Shown piece by piece: positions 44,442 to 57,916 of a DNA stretch of 64,000 bases. Origin of the DNA: Galerina marginata. Its lineage: Eukaryota; Basidiomycota; Agaricomycetes; Agaricales; Galerinaceae. A program made the translations under genes and the position numbers. The notes beneath the pieces were generated by a model. That model was not told the DNA's origin. It searched no databases and was given only the letters and a program-made list of their open reading frames with translations. Where the stretch lies: positions 1,178,001-1,242,000 of the forward strand of contig JAECYW010000005.1 in assembly GCA_023014335.1 (NCBI GenBank), read 5' to 3'. Each line of letters begins with the position of its first letter. The first letter of the stretch is position 1.

Positions 44442-47094
44442 TCTTTACGTGGTCGTTTTTCGGGAAAGGGTAACCACCTTTAGGGGGCGGCCTTTGACGT
44501 TGTTTCAACACTTGGTATACTTCTTGGAGGATGGCTTTGTCCTCTGTGGTTGGGAAATCTTCTATGTCTGGTTCGTTCGGCTTTTCTTCCTCCTGTGTCG
44601 TTTGCTCGACCTGTCCGATGTTTACTCCCCTGATTCTGCTCGGAAATGATCTTTGCTCTTGCTGTTTCTGTACGGATATTCCTAGCTTCCTTAGGGTATA
44701 AAGGAGGTTGTCCGACGTTATGATCTGACTCTGGTTTTGCTCAACTTGACTAGCATATACCAGAGACTTCTCGTGCTCTGTCACTTTCGCATATAGCATA
44801 CTTGAGTTTGTTATGCTTTCGATATTAATAACAGGGCCCCAGGATAGCGGTGCTCTCTGCATAACTAGGAATACTTCTTGAGGTCCTCCATTATCGCTGC
44901 GAACCAACATACGCATATACATGATTCGTCTGGCTATAAATCGAGCAGGCGATTCATGTTCGTGACCAAACTGTCGGAAGAACTGGTTCTCGTATACTTT
45001 GTTCATCTTCAACTGCCAAACACATCCTAGATATCCCTCCTTTATACCTGTGAGGTATGCTAAATAGTGGCTTCTCATATATTCCTGTTGGTTTGGTGGA
45101 AGCATTGCAAACCAAATTCTGACGGTGCTTCCTTCTTTTAGATTTAACCATAGCCAATAGCCTAGTGCTTCTGGGATATAGCCCCCCAACGCAGCTAGCT
45201 GTTGAACTTTCCAGAAATAGTCGATGGCTGTATCATGATTTCCATCCCATGATGGCAATTGTTCTTGTTTCAATTCCGCTTTTATTGTCGGGATGAAATT
45301 TCCGTATGCTGCAGGTATGTTTGGGGGATTTGTTAGAGGGATTCCTGTCCCCCAAGGAGGAGGGCCTCCGCCGCCGCCTCCACTGCCGCCTCCTCCGCCT
45401 CCTCCGCCTCCACCACCTCCCCCGCCTCCCCCGCCGCCAGGTCCATATCCTGATCCGAATGGGCCAGGAGCAGGCGTTCCTGAGTTGGGATTGTTTGGCG
45501 TTTGAGGTGGTCCTCCGTTGCCTCCGTTGCCTCCACCACCTCCGCCGCCACCTCCGCCACTACCACGTGGTGGGTTGGCGTCTGGTTCTGTAGGGGTTGG
45601 TGGTGCGTGAACTGGAGGAAGGGGTGTTTTTTTATCGGAGGAGGGACCTGTTCCTCTGGAAGGGTCGGTCGTTCCTGTATTGAGGTTAATGGAGGGGAAT
45701 GATATTTGTTTGGGAGGTTGAGAGGGAGTTTTGGTTCGCCATTGGGTGCCGCCGAACAAGTGGAATCCACTTGCGGAGGACCAGTCTCTCCAGTTTTCAG
45801 CATCCGAACGCTTTGGCTGAGCTGGTGGTTGCGACCACGCCGAGAAAGCAGAGGTTGAGGTTGATGTTTTCTTAGAAGGCTGAGTTATCAACCGGCTACT
45901 ACCTATCCCACTGGATGGCTGAGGTGTGGCTAATCCTATTAACACATTCGGTACGTTTCCATCATAACTATCTCCAGTACTTGGATTAGATGGGAAACGA
46001 GGCATTGGTACACCCGGCGCACCCTCAAAAAACGATCGCTGCGACTTGAAGGGAGTAGCACCGCCTAATATCAGATCTACTGTGGGTACCGTTTCATCTT
46101 CTTCGGTCGCTATCATAAACGAAACTTGTTTTTCGTGATCTGCTGCTGCCTGGAAGTGGTTTTCTTCTGGTATTTGCTCTAGGTGAGCTCGCCCTTGTTC
46201 TATACTTAATTCGTCCTCACGCGGCATCTTAAACTCTTCTGTCTGTGACATACCCAACGGGCCTGTGTCGTCAGCCTTTGATTCAGCCTTACTCTGTACG
46301 CTGGAGGCTGACTCCGAACTGATGAGACACTTGAACCATGGCGGCGTGTGCATCACTTGGTCCCAAGGCTTTCCTTCCAATAAATCCTGCTGACCCATCG
46401 GACCTAGCTTTTCGGCATGTCGTGGAAAGCGCGCTTGCATGAATCGCAGTTTACTCTCAACACCTTCGGTCTTCTGAAGCTGTTCATACAAGGTAGCGGT
46501 TGTGGAGACGGGAGAGAGCGGTACGTGCCCTCCGTTGTATTCTTCTCGATATTTGGTGACGAACTTACCAGCTGTCTCCATTCTCTTTGCTAACATCGAC
46601 CAAGCTGCTTGCAGTTGCGCAGAGCTTTGGCAACCCGAAATTGTCGAGAGGATGATTTCGTCGGGGTCGATTACGAAGTAGGAGTTGCGATTCAGCACTA
46701 AACTGGACATTTTCTGCATGAATATATCGATCTCTGTTGACGTACATTGTACCATATCCAACAGTTTTTTATTTACGGAATAGCGATGGAACTCGACGTT
46801 GGCGTCAGGGCCTTTATCTACCACATTGTCAGGAGCGAGATCAGCCTTTGTTGCCAAGAAAGCTGTCCTTGAAGCCGTCGAGGAAGATAGACCATCCTTG
46901 TTATACTCCGCGAATAAGTTGTCCATCGGACTAGGGCTCTTAGGGGGTGGAGGATTCGACATCCTGCTTGGTCCCGGAGTCGACGTGACTGGGGTATGAC
47001 CTTCGGTCAGCGGAGGGGTAGGTGCTGGGGACCATCCAAAAGATGTCGAAGGAGTAGGACGAGGTGGGGGTGGACCGCCCAACTGTGTAGGCAT
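44442..47094 (-). CDS. Gyp1 gag (about 884 codons before HL7)
   Basis: ATG at 47094 (MPTQLGGPPPPRPTPSTS). A Pro/Ser-rich N terminus, a helical region around KLLDMVQCTSTEIDIFMQKM, and a long Gly-rich segment with a run of 18 Gly followed by more (about 45370-45570) precede a capsid-like domain (LPSWDGNHDTAIDYFWKVQQ to EYMRSHYLAYLTGIKEGYLG). It ends at YPFPKNDHVK, directly upstream of the zinc knuckle in pol; gag and pol were one frame before HL7 entered. The last codons of the observed ORF (WSEAIAAHGKNKF) come from HL7. Confidence 0.88.
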
Positions 47095-48178
47095 TGAATT
47101 TGTAGCAGTGGTGATTTTGATGATCGTCGAAGATTAGTATGGAATCCAGCCTTGTAAGCTATATTCATTAATGAAATCATGGTAGTTACCAGTTGAGCTG
47201 AATAAGTCAGGCATGGTAGGTACCAACTCTGGTAGTTGCCAGTTTCATCTATTTACACTAAATAATGCTGCTCATGGCGGGTGGCAGCGAGCTCGACGTT
47301 GGGGGCGGGGTTTTTGATGCGGAAAAAGCGGCATCCTATGGGGCCCCATGCAAAAAGCCCATCTGGGATGTCGGTCACCCCGTAGGGAGGGCGGGATGGG
47401 GCGTAAAAAAAATGTAACGGATGCCAGAAGTCCCGCCGGGGTCCTAATTCCATTTTCGGAAGCGTCCCGCGCTTTTTCGGTTCCTTTTGGTGAGCGATAA
47501 AAATAGATTTGGTCAGTTTTCGTCTTATATTCCCTTCATTTTTTCCCTCCCTCCAGTTCTTAGTACATATTCGTAATGTCCTTGTAAATACGAACAAAAT
47601 GGTATAATTTTTATTACCAAATGTGCCCTGGAAGGGGTCAAACGAATGAAATCTATTTACGGGCACCATAGGATGAGTGTTATAAATAGATTTCTGCAAA
47701 ATGCCCACCGTTTTTGCCCTACACGGGGCTCAGCTTGGTGCTCCCTTCACTTTTGTAGACACAGCTGTAATCAAGATGAAAATGCGAACCTATCAGTACC
47801 AATTTTGTAGGTAAACACCCAGTGCAAGGCCCAGTTTTCTCCCTCTCATGTATGGTTGCAGCGAAAATATCAATATATTAGTGGGTTTGCTACGACATTA
47901 AATCTATGTATATTAAAGTAAGGAGAACGGCGGCGGCAGCAACCCACCGTCCGTTCACCTTGTCCAGCCCGCCCAGCCCTTTGCACCGTCTCCTTGTGCC
48001 CTCATTCACCCCAGCTCCTGTGCCGTCTCTTTGCGCCTTCGCACTCACGCCACGGGTTACGAGCGGTTCTACTTTGCTTTGGGATTGTGCCGTTGGGTTG
48101 ACACACCCCCTCACGTCAGCCTCCAGGGCAAAGGGCGGGGAGTGGGAGTTCAAAGGGGAGCTGGGCTGTCCAATGAAC

Positions 48179-48199
48179 GCGAATGCGACAGCATTCGCG
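48179..48199. repeat. short perfect hairpin in the 4.4-kb element
   Basis: GCGAATGCGACAGCATTCGC has 8-bp arms and a 4-nt loop in a GC-rich stretch. Confidence 0.7.
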
Positions 48200-49933
48200 T
48201 CGGCAGCATTGGCGTTCATTTCCTCGGTCCGTGCTTCGGCTCTGCCTTTGCCTTTGCAACCTGGACGAATCGCGAGTGCGGTGCAGTGAGGAAGTGCAGG
48301 TCGGAGTCGAGCGACTCCCGCGACTGCGATGCGAAGACGGCAGAGGGGGGTATGGGTAGCAAAGGGGCGAGCGGCGACTGGAAGGCAGCAAGAGGGTCAA
48401 ACAACGCCATGGTTGCACCTCCATGGCTACCCAGTCATCGTCGTTGTATCCCAGCACACTGTGGTGCTGCTGCTTCCCCTAACCGCCCCCCGCCGTTCCT
48501 ATCGCCGACACCCACTCCTTCACCCACCACGCCCTCGTTGTCGCCGCCCTCTTTTCGACCTCGAACCATTCGTCGCCCACGCCGTCGCCCGCGTCCTGTT
48601 GGCGTTCGTTTTCGCCTCCGTTTTGGCGATCGTCGAGGTACACATACGAAGATCGAGGGTGGCAGCCAGTGCCTGCACGTGGGGTTGGTATTGGAAGTGG
48701 GAGTGGGTTGGTGCAGGCGTCTGGCGGAATTCCCGGGCTCGAGTATTCAACGCCGGTCGCTATGCACTTGGACAGTGGAGGGGGTGTCGTAGTGCTTGGC
48801 GCATGGATCGAAGGCGGCGTTGGCGCTGGATGTGTGTCGTAGGGAGTCGCGGGTGATGGTGCCATACTGCGACAGCGCCGGCCCACATGCGGAGGCGAGG
48901 GGCACGCGACGCAGGCTCTTGTGGCCTTGAGGGAGTGAGGAAGAGAGAGGAAGAGATGGTGGTGGTGGTGGCGGTGAGAAGTAGAAATCAACATTGGCGT
49001 TTGTTGATCGACTTTCGGCAAGGCGTGCGATTGGCTGACGCAGTCGGGCCGGAACGACTCCGATCTTTCATCAACGTCTCGCACATCGTCGCGGCCATCC
49101 CAAAGAATAGTTTAGGTTCCGGATATCGTCAGTATATACAGTATATGTAGTTTAGAAAAGATATCTAGCCTTAAATAAATGAATAATAAGGAGTATCAGT
49201 AACTAAAATGAGTGTCCATCGAATGTTTGAATATGACTGAGTAATTTCTTTGTTCATTTGTGCTTAAAAGCTATAAACTGGAGGTTTGGTAAGTTCACAA
49301 TGTACTTTAGCCATTTAAAGTATCTAGAAGCTTTTTAAAAAGTGCATATTCTATCTTCAAGGCATTTCCTTGAGGTCAGTGATGCCTCAAGCACCTGAAT
49401 ACCATACTGCTAAACCTGCTGTTTGACCGAAAATCACCTCACTTCGAAGTACATGTGCCTATCATACCGTTAAGAAACAAAATTGACCACCGGACAAACA
49501 AAAATATGTCTTTAAGTTAACTTAAAATACATTCCGTTACTAATTTCTACAGGTTGGATTTGTGTTATCGTCGTCCGAGACGTCTTCGACGATAGCCAGC
49601 CTCGACGGATGGCTCGGTCCGTTCGAGTGAGCCAATCAAATCGATTGCCGAAAACGCCAAACAGCAGATCAACCGCCATCAACAATGGTTGATCTTGCTT
49701 TCCACCACCACCACCGACCTCTCTTCTCTCCCTCTTGGCCCCTCCCGCCCCTCAACACCTCAAGAACATGCTAAGTACGTGTTTTTATGTCATTTGCTTG
49801 TCATATCACTCATTTTTTCTATCTTAACAGGTACTCAAGCACGAACAACGTCGTGCCCCACGTCGCGAGCCCCCCCTCATGTCGAGGGCTGTGGGCCGAC
49901 GTTCCAACGAAATCAGGTGGGGAATCGGGCGGA

Positions 49934-50010
49934 GGATAACGAAGGGAGTAGAGGATAACGAGGGAGGATAACGAGGGGAGGATAACGAGGGGAGGATAAC
50001 GTGGGGAGAC
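49934..50010 (+). repeat. minisatellite, GGATAACGAGGGGA-type unit (about 14-17 bp)
   Basis: Five or so tandem copies of AGGATAACGAGGGG with small length differences lie inside the 4.4-kb element. Confidence 0.85.
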
Positions 50011-50892
50011 CCTAGGGAGGGAGACCCGCCCGGTGCGTCGCGAGACGAGTCGAAATACGACTCGTCTCGCCTTTCTGCATACCCCGCCCGCCCACACCTC
50101 ATTCACGCCGTGATAGATCGGTTCCGAACCCCGCTCGGTACCTACGGCGATGTCCACCCCTCCTACGCCACCATCTCTCAAGTCACCCTCGCCTTTCGCC
50201 CCCACAAAGAACCCTTGGCCGGCAGAGCAGCAGCACCACCGCTGCTGCTCCTACGACACGACTGCTCGAGGGGTCAGTAGCTGCGGGAGCACCGCTGCTC
50301 TTTTGCTGAGTGACGAGGAGGGGATGGTGAGGAGGCAGCGACATTCCTTGCCTCCTCTCTCTCGACCCGCCCCACACCGCTTCCTTGCGTTCACCCGTTG
50401 GCCGACGCCGTCACCCGTCCATTACGCCCTCGCCCTCCTCGTACCGCGACGTCGCAGCCGCTCGATATTCGCCATTCAGCCCACCTACGACGGCCAAAGG
50501 CAAACACGGATCGCGAAGTGGAACGCGAACACGACCGCATTCGTGTTCGTTCGCCCTTTGCCCCTCGCCCTCTCCCACCACCCACTACCCAACCCGACGA
50601 CGTCTGCCAGCCCGCGATCCACGTCACACGTGAGTTGCTATGCGAGGGGGACGACACGACACCGAACGTCCAATGTGACCACCCTGCGAGGCTACGGCAG
50701 GACACGACCACGGAGGGTGACGATGGAGAAGCTTGGTGGGAGTTGAGGGATGTAGGCGGACACCCACAAGCAGGAGAAGCGGGGTGAATGGGCAGGAAAG
50801 CTCCTGCCCATTCTACCCGCGTTAGCGAATAAGTAACGCGAGGAGACGACGACTGTGCCTCCTCGCGATACATAGTCGTTAACGCTCGTAGG

Positions 50893-51109
50893 TGATATTC
50901 AAGACCAGCTTTCGGATCGCTTCCGTGCCCTATGGAAGGCCCCGCTGCAAGAAATGGCTGCAACCGAGGAGCTGGATGGCAACGTGGACGGCGAGGACGA
51001 TGAGGATGACGGCGACGGCGACGAGGAGGCAGGAGGGGAGGAGGTGGGCGGCGTTGAACCAGAAGGGGGTGCAGCGTATGACCCCGACACTGACGACGAC
51101 GGCGAGTAG
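50893..51109 (+). pseudogene. possible terminal exon remnant in the 4.4-kb element
   Basis: A plus-strand frame reads DIQDQLSDRFRALWKAPLQE, then a strongly acidic Asp/Glu/Gly tail ending TDDDGE and TAG. It is preceded by a possible 3' splice site (CTCGTAG) and ends just inside the right TIR. The position fits the last exon of a transposase-like gene, but no catalytic domain is visible, so the identity is open. Confidence 0.35.
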
Positions 51110-51665
51110 GGCTGCCCAAGCTGTGGGAGGCGTAGATTTATTAATAAAATTTTCATTGGAACATCTAAAGATAGACTAAGGAATGGATGACGTAGAAGGT
51201 TTAAAAATATCGCGAGGAACTGATGAAGCGCGGGGCAACCGTTTCTGACGTGTCTATTTTTAGTTTATATTCCAAAACGGGAAACCTGGGAGTGGACGGA
51301 CTCTTGGAACCCGTAACTCTTTTTTTACGACCCATCCCGCCCTCCCTACGGGGTGACCGACATCCCAGATGGGTTCTATGTATGGGGCCCCATAGGTTGC
51401 CGCCTTTTCCGCATCAAAAACCCCGCCCTCAACGTCGAGCTCACCACTGCCCCCATGAGCACCATTATATAGTACAAGTAGATGACACTGGTAACTACCA
51501 GAATTGGTAGCTACCATCCTGGACTTATTCACTCCTACTGGTAATTACCAGTGTTGAATACTTCAGTCAGTTTATACAGGTGTGGAATCTTCGGCTGATT
51601 TGCAAGTTCGAGAGGATAAGATTGGTTGTCGGCCTGGCTGTGAGAGCTCCCACAGTGTCCACCTT

Positions 51666-52067
51666 TGTAACGGTTGAATGGGACGTCTCACGAGGATTCC
51701 AGGCGGACGATGGTGTGAAGACCCGCTAGTCGCAGTAGTCGGTCGAATTGTTCGGGATTCTGTTCCCAGAAGCCCGGACAACTCCACTTTTCTTGTTGTC
51801 CAAGAATAGCGTCGACGAGTAGCTACTAGAAATCTATTTCCACCTCACTCTTAGGTCCGGCGTAGATGAGCTGGTAGTACAGCTATCATACCCTTAGAAC
51901 TAACAGATGAAGGTATGAAGTAAGATAAGATTTCCTCGAGGCGTACATGAGGCGTATTTCTACCACTGCTGACTAATCATGTTACATACGATGTGAAGTG
52001 AAGAAGTAGGTGATTAGGAACTCAACCTTCGTGGATTAGTCCTGTATCTGCGGGTACGTACATTACA
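51666..52067 (-). repeat. Gyp1 5' LTR
   Basis: 402 bp matching 12177-12578, with about seven substitutions by eye. On the minus strand it is followed by AAGGTGGACACTGTGGG, where the primer-binding site is expected. The ACCAG target duplication is at 52068-52072. Confidence 0.93.
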
Positions 52068-52072
52068 ACCAG

Positions 52073-52181
52073 TGACTATGCGCCAGACACCTTGAGCTTG
52101 CAGCCAGGCTTGCATTTCGCCAGCCCAGGCGTTATAGTTGGAAGAAGACAATTTAGTAAAATTGGGAGTGTTAGAAGTCAT
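52073..52181 (-). pseudogene. Cop1 gag, N-terminal fragment
   Basis: ATG at 52181; reads MTSNTPNFTKLSSSNYNAWA through WLQAQGVWRIVTG, the typical copia Gag N terminus (SNYNAWAGEMQAWLQ). It joins the main gag part at 12176 after removal of Gyp1. Confidence 0.92.
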
Positions 52182-52567
52182 GATGTGATTGAGTGATGGG
52201 AAAGTGATGTGTGTTGATAGATGTTTGTGAGGACGTGTATGGACATGTGTGGACGTGCCAAACTGAGTTATACAATGTTCCGAGCTCTTGGTGCTTTGCG
52301 AACTCAAGAAAGGTAAAAAGTGCTAACTAGGTAAACTAGACAAAAATAGAAAATTGTATGTAACTCGGCAACTGGGTAGGCAGATCCGAGTGAAACGCAG
52401 CTCTAATAGCATGCACATTCCTCCCTACTAGCAGCGGCAATGTAAGGCCGGGCCTGATAAGGGTTACAAAGCAAAAAGACTAAAATGACCGATTTGTGCA
52501 AAAAGTGCAAATAGACCAAGTTCGCAAAACACTTAATTAGAGCACTTATAGCGCGGGGCCCATAACC
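52182..52567 (-). other. Cop1 5' untranslated leader
   Basis: Lies between the LTR end (52568) and the gag ATG. The minus strand directly after the LTR reads GGTTATGGGCCCCGCGC, the expected position of the primer-binding site; the tRNA is not assigned. Confidence 0.6.
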
Positions 52568-52931
52568 TGTTAAAGCAGGCGAGCGTGGGAACACGTGAGG
52601 CAGCGGAGTGCCAAATATGAGAAACTCAGTGTAAAGGACAGATAAGCTATGAAGAGCTGAAGTCCGGAGTGAGTAACTGATGATATTGTGAAATGACGAT
52701 ATACTTGCCTGAAGTCCGGAGTGAGTAACTGGGGACTTCTGGCAACTAGCTAAGCCTTTATATATGAAAATGAGCAATATACCCAAATGGGGAAAGAAGT
52801 GATAAGAATCTGATAAAGATCAAATGAAGAACTACATAAATGAAGTATGTTCTGATAAGGATCTAATCTAATCTGATAAGATAAGATAGAAAGAATAGAA
52901 TGTTATGGAGAGTGGGAAAGCAGCTTTAACA
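52568..52931 (-). repeat. Cop1 5' LTR (364 bp)
   Basis: In element orientation it begins TGTTAAAGCTGC and ends GCTTTAACA, so the ends are short inverted repeats with TG...CA. A minus-strand TATA box (CATATATAAAGGC) lies at about 52752-52768. No second LTR is in the window, so the boundaries rest on terminal symmetry and the position relative to gag. Two copies of GAAGTCCGGAGTGAGTAACT lie at about 52658 and 52711. Confidence 0.85.
52801..52890. promoter_or_regulatory. cluster of GATA motifs in U3 of the Cop1 LTR
   Basis: GATAAR occurs at 52801, 52812, 52854, 52875 and 52880, and GATAG at 52885, all on the plus strand, just upstream (in element sense) of the TATA box. Fungal GATA factors bind HGATAR, so a regulatory role is plausible but inferred. 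Confidence 0.5.
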
Positions 52932-55136
52932 CATCTCGACTCCCAACTCAACCCTCCTCCAAGTACAAAATATCGCCAACCTCAGCCTATTCAAACAGGA
53001 AGAGACCCGATCCAACTTATCACACCTATTCACTCTCTTCAGTAAAATCCACGATTTATATAGAAACTTGTGTTAGCACGGTTTGTTGATGTTTTTGTTG
53101 GAGAACCCGGAAGCTTTCTCCTTCGCCCGCCAAGCGGCAGTACTGCAAGGCATTGGGTGAGGCGTTCTGTGCGGGCTTGCTGCTCAGAGAGGCCTTGATA
53201 CCTTCTCCTGGGTTGCATCAGTTGGGGGATGTCCAATCCCTCCTTTGGACGAGGTTGACAGGCCAAGGACGGGGTGGCATTGTTCCGCGCGTTCTTTGCG
53301 TTTTGTACCTGGTTGCATTTGCTATGACCGGTGGTTACTGTGCAGCCCATATCTCGAATGGTAGCCGCATTTTTGGCTTGCGCGGCAGTTCATTTATATG
53401 TTCCGTCGGTTGGGGGCCTTATCCCCGCATCTGCTTATTCCTTTTGCTGGTATGGGTTTCGGGTTGTCAAGGTGCGGGTGAGTGAGGGTTCTTGGGTTGG
53501 GTCTGGGTTCTGAAGTGGGCGTCGGGTTTGGAAAGCGGAGAGAGTGCAGCAGCTGCGGCTGCCAGGAGATGTGCAGGCGGGCTTTGGTTCGTCCAAACGT
53601 GGTATTGGCGTAACGGTGGGGGCCGTCCCTCCCTCAGGACTGGGCAGTTAGGTGGTCCATCCCCCCTAGCAAAGGCCTGGCGCACGCAGGACGCCGTTGG
53701 AAGGATTCAGAAGAAGTGGATGGGTTCGGGTTCGGTTCGGGGATTAGTAGTTTATTGTGTGCTTTCGACTGGGGATTTGTATTAGTTAGGCGACCAGACT
53801 GCTTTTGCGCACCGGTATATAAATTGTTGATTTAAAAAAATAAAAATAAAAAAAGGTGCGAAGATATCAATTATGCATCATATTATGCTGTCTAGCTCAT
53901 TAAATTGACCTTTTGAAGCCTTTGGCCGGAGGGTTCCAAAATTTTTTGGGTGGCCCCTGGCTGACCCCTCCCTCCCACCTGCAGTCCAGCATTTTGATCC
54001 TGGTGCCCCCTTGGATATAGTAAGACATCTTACGCCCAGCAAACTGCTGCTGATGCCTTCAACTGAGGGTCGGCGCAGACTCAGTTGATTCAGGCCTCCA
54101 GACTTCACTGCTCTGTTTATTGTCAATGTGAGTACTTCCAGTCGCTCTTGTGCAGTTCTTGCCATTAATCCCCCACTGATTTGTGTCCAGTGGGCCCCAC
54201 CTTTCACCTGCTACCCAACACATCAATCATTGCCTGTTGCGTGCATTCTTGACATGCCAAAACCCTACCTCCAACCCCCTTATGATGTTGCCAAACATGT
54301 GAGGACAAACATTGCTGCCACATCAACATATCTCATCATCTCCTTGCCATCTTTTGCTGCCTCTCAATATATGCATTACCAATGCCTTTTGCTATTACTA
54401 TGTATCATTTTGTGCACCTTCACAATGCCTCCTGTGGCCCTCTGTAGTTCTGCATTACCTAGCCTTGTTGTATTACCTACATGAGTTCTAATATACTCAA
54501 ATTTTACCTCTTTGATATGATTATAAGTCTGAACAACAGAAATAGGCTGGCTGTAGGAGAGAGAAAAGCCTGCTAACTACCATTTCAGGGGGTGCTATAG
54601 AATGCTCTATAGTGTTCTCCTGGTGCTCTATAGCATTCTGTAGCAGCTGGGCATCAATATAGAGTATTACATAATTGATGGTATGACACTATAAACTGGG
54701 TACCCTTACAACACTACAGAGTGCTCCATAGCCTCATGTAGCATACCCAGGATTTACTGATAAAGGGTGGACTTAGAACTGGATCATGACACTTTCCACC
54801 TTTATTAGCTGCATTGCTCTTCACTTGATGTGGAAACAGTTCCTACACCTTGCCTAGCATTTGAAGTTACTTGCCACATAAATAAACACTTCAAGTGGCA
54901 GTCATGTGTTTGTGACCAGAGTAATTTCCGTTTCAGATGGCTGACCCCAATGTGTGACCATTTGAATCCTGTTGCACATGAGTATAACTATTAAATTAAC
55001 AAGCAATAAAGATAAGATACAATAATTAAGACAAGAACATTATTTTTATTAAAGTAGAGTTGAATAATCTAAATTCAGGTATAAAACAATATTATAGAAG
55101 TCACAAATATAAAAACTTTAAAATACTTAAACAGCA
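52932..55136. other. intergenic region between Cop1 and the MAP kinase
   Basis: No gene is supported. ORFs at about 53039-53350 and 53467-53685 (minus) are low-complexity without recognised domains. A small imperfect hairpin (54594-54644) is listed separately. The last part is the AT-rich 3' flank of the kinase gene. Confidence 0.5.
54594..54644. repeat. imperfect hairpin, about 22-bp arms
   Basis: GCTATAGAATGCTCTATAG is followed 9-10 nt later by its near complement CTCTATAGCATTCTGTAGC. A further ACTACAGAGTGCTCCATAGC-like segment lies downstream at about 54715. This may be a MITE fragment. Confidence 0.55.
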
Positions 55137-57039
<1,903 letters not shown>

Positions 57040-57792
57040 ATGACTGACAGTGCTCTGTTGTTCGTCTGGGCTGAAGTGGGGCCAGACGCCTCCGCGGACG
57101 AGTTCAACGGTATGTCTTTCGGTTAGCGTCGTTTCCGGTGTCCACCTGATACCCCACCAGATTGGTACGATAACGAACATGGACCCTTGCGCCTCACCGT
57201 GCCAGGTTTCAAGAATGCAATTCGTTACAAGGCAACCGATGACAAGACTCCATCATGGCTCGCTCTCTACGACCTAGACTCTCCTTCCGTGTTTACCAGC
57301 GAGGCTTACAAGGCTCTCGCAGGGAAAGCCTCCGACAGGGAAAAGGCTCTCGTCCCACGCCTCGCCGTCCTTAATCGCGCAGTCTACCAGAAGGTTTCTG
57401 AGCAATCCCAGCCCGGACTTCCTGCAGACGCCTTCCCAACAAAGTATGTCTTCGTCGTCAACAACGCCGTCCCACCGGAAGTAGAGGACGAATACAACAG
57501 GTGGTACGACGAGGAGCATATTCCAGACATAGCCAAGGTCCCAGGTTGGTATCGCGCTAGACGGTTCAAACTCGTCGGCCAGCCCGCCGAGCTCACTGGA
57601 AAGCAGGATCCGTCCATCAAACAAGAATATAACTATCTTTGCTTGCACTACTTCGACCGCGACGACTACAGGACGCTGCCTGAATTTATCGCATCCATAG
57701 AGACTCCAGCAATAAAGAAACTAGGCCCGTCCTTAACCGCAATTAATTTGCGTCGTTTCGTTATCCACAAGAATATCCAGAAGCCCGAGTGA
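57040..57792 (+). CDS. tandem dimeric alpha/beta-barrel (EthD-like) protein, 233 aa
   Basis: Exons 57040-57109 and 57161-57792 (51-nt intron) give 234 codons including the stop. The start ATGACTGACAGTGC follows CAAACCACC. Two similar halves each contain a ferredoxin-like dimeric alpha/beta-barrel signature: EFNDWYDNEHGPLRLTVPGF near residue 22 and EYNRWYDEEHIPDIAKVPGW near residue 125. Such a duplication lets one chain form the barrel that single-domain relatives make as dimers. Families of this fold include EthD-like and stress-response proteins; the substrate cannot be deduced. No signal peptide, so probably cytosolic. Confidence 0.85.
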
Positions 57793-57916
57793 TTGTCCAA
57801 ATCTTGCAAATGAATGACAAACAAAGATATCTATGTAGTGAGTCTCAGTCATCCATTCCAAACTTCATTCATTGATCTTCTAAATTTATAGCTATTACTC
57901 ATATGAAACAAATGTA

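Larger units (their letters stand above)
47180..51550. mobile_element. 4.4-kb long-TIR DNA element in the Gyp1 leader
   Basis: Ends starting TGGTAGTTACCAGT and (inverted) TGGTAATTACCAGT belong to inverted repeats of about 240-270 bp (47180-47420 and 51290-51550). These share blocks such as GGGGTTTTTGATGCGGAAAA and GTCGGTCACCCCGTAGGGAG. The terminal 16 bp is itself palindromic. No target duplication is evident. The interior is GC-rich, unlike the flanks, and holds only short low-complexity ORFs. It lies between the 5' LTR and gag of Gyp1. The superfamily is undetermined. Confidence 0.85.
12177..52067 (-). mobile_element. Gyp1: Ty3/gypsy chromovirus inserted in Cop1 gag
   Basis: Two 402-bp direct repeats at 12177-12578 and 51666-52067 (TG...CA ends, about seven differences) bound the element. 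They are flanked by the 5-bp duplication ACCAG (12172-12176 and 52068-52072). On the minus strand the order is leader, gag-pol (47094 down to 38180, including protease, RT, RNase H, integrase and chromodomain), then a third ORF (37771 down to 12610). Intruders are the 4.4-kb TIR element, HL7, HL6, Gyp2 and HL2. The integrase-after-RT order and chromodomain mark it as a chromovirus. Confidence 0.93.
7831..52931 (-). mobile_element. Cop1: 3'-truncated Ty1/copia retrotransposon, outermost layer of the nest
   Basis: Read on the minus strand, pieces appear in the order 5' LTR (52568-52931), leader, gag start (52073-52181), then after a 40-kb insertion gag (11341-12176), protease (11004-11337), GAG-pre-integrase and integrase (9162-9823), and integrase C terminus with the beginning of the reverse transcriptase (about 7865-8767). 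The order protease, integrase, reverse transcriptase defines copia. The RT body, RNase H and 3' LTR are absent, so the copy is truncated at about 7850. It is interrupted by HL1, a TA-flanked foldback element and Gyp1. Confidence 0.9.

Noticed and set aside
47253..47708. 151-codon minus-strand ORF at the left end of the 4.4-kb element
   Set aside because: Most of it is translated TIR sequence, repeated in the opposite arm, with no domain similarity.
48031..50746. Several 200-250 codon ORFs in the GC-rich centre of the 4.4-kb element
   Set aside because: They overlap each other on both strands, are Pro/Arg/Ser low-complexity, and show no domain; they are expected by chance in GC-rich DNA.
53039..54484. 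ORFs of about 100 codons between Cop1 and the MAP kinase
   Set aside because: No recognisable motif, no supporting splice structure, and low-complexity composition.
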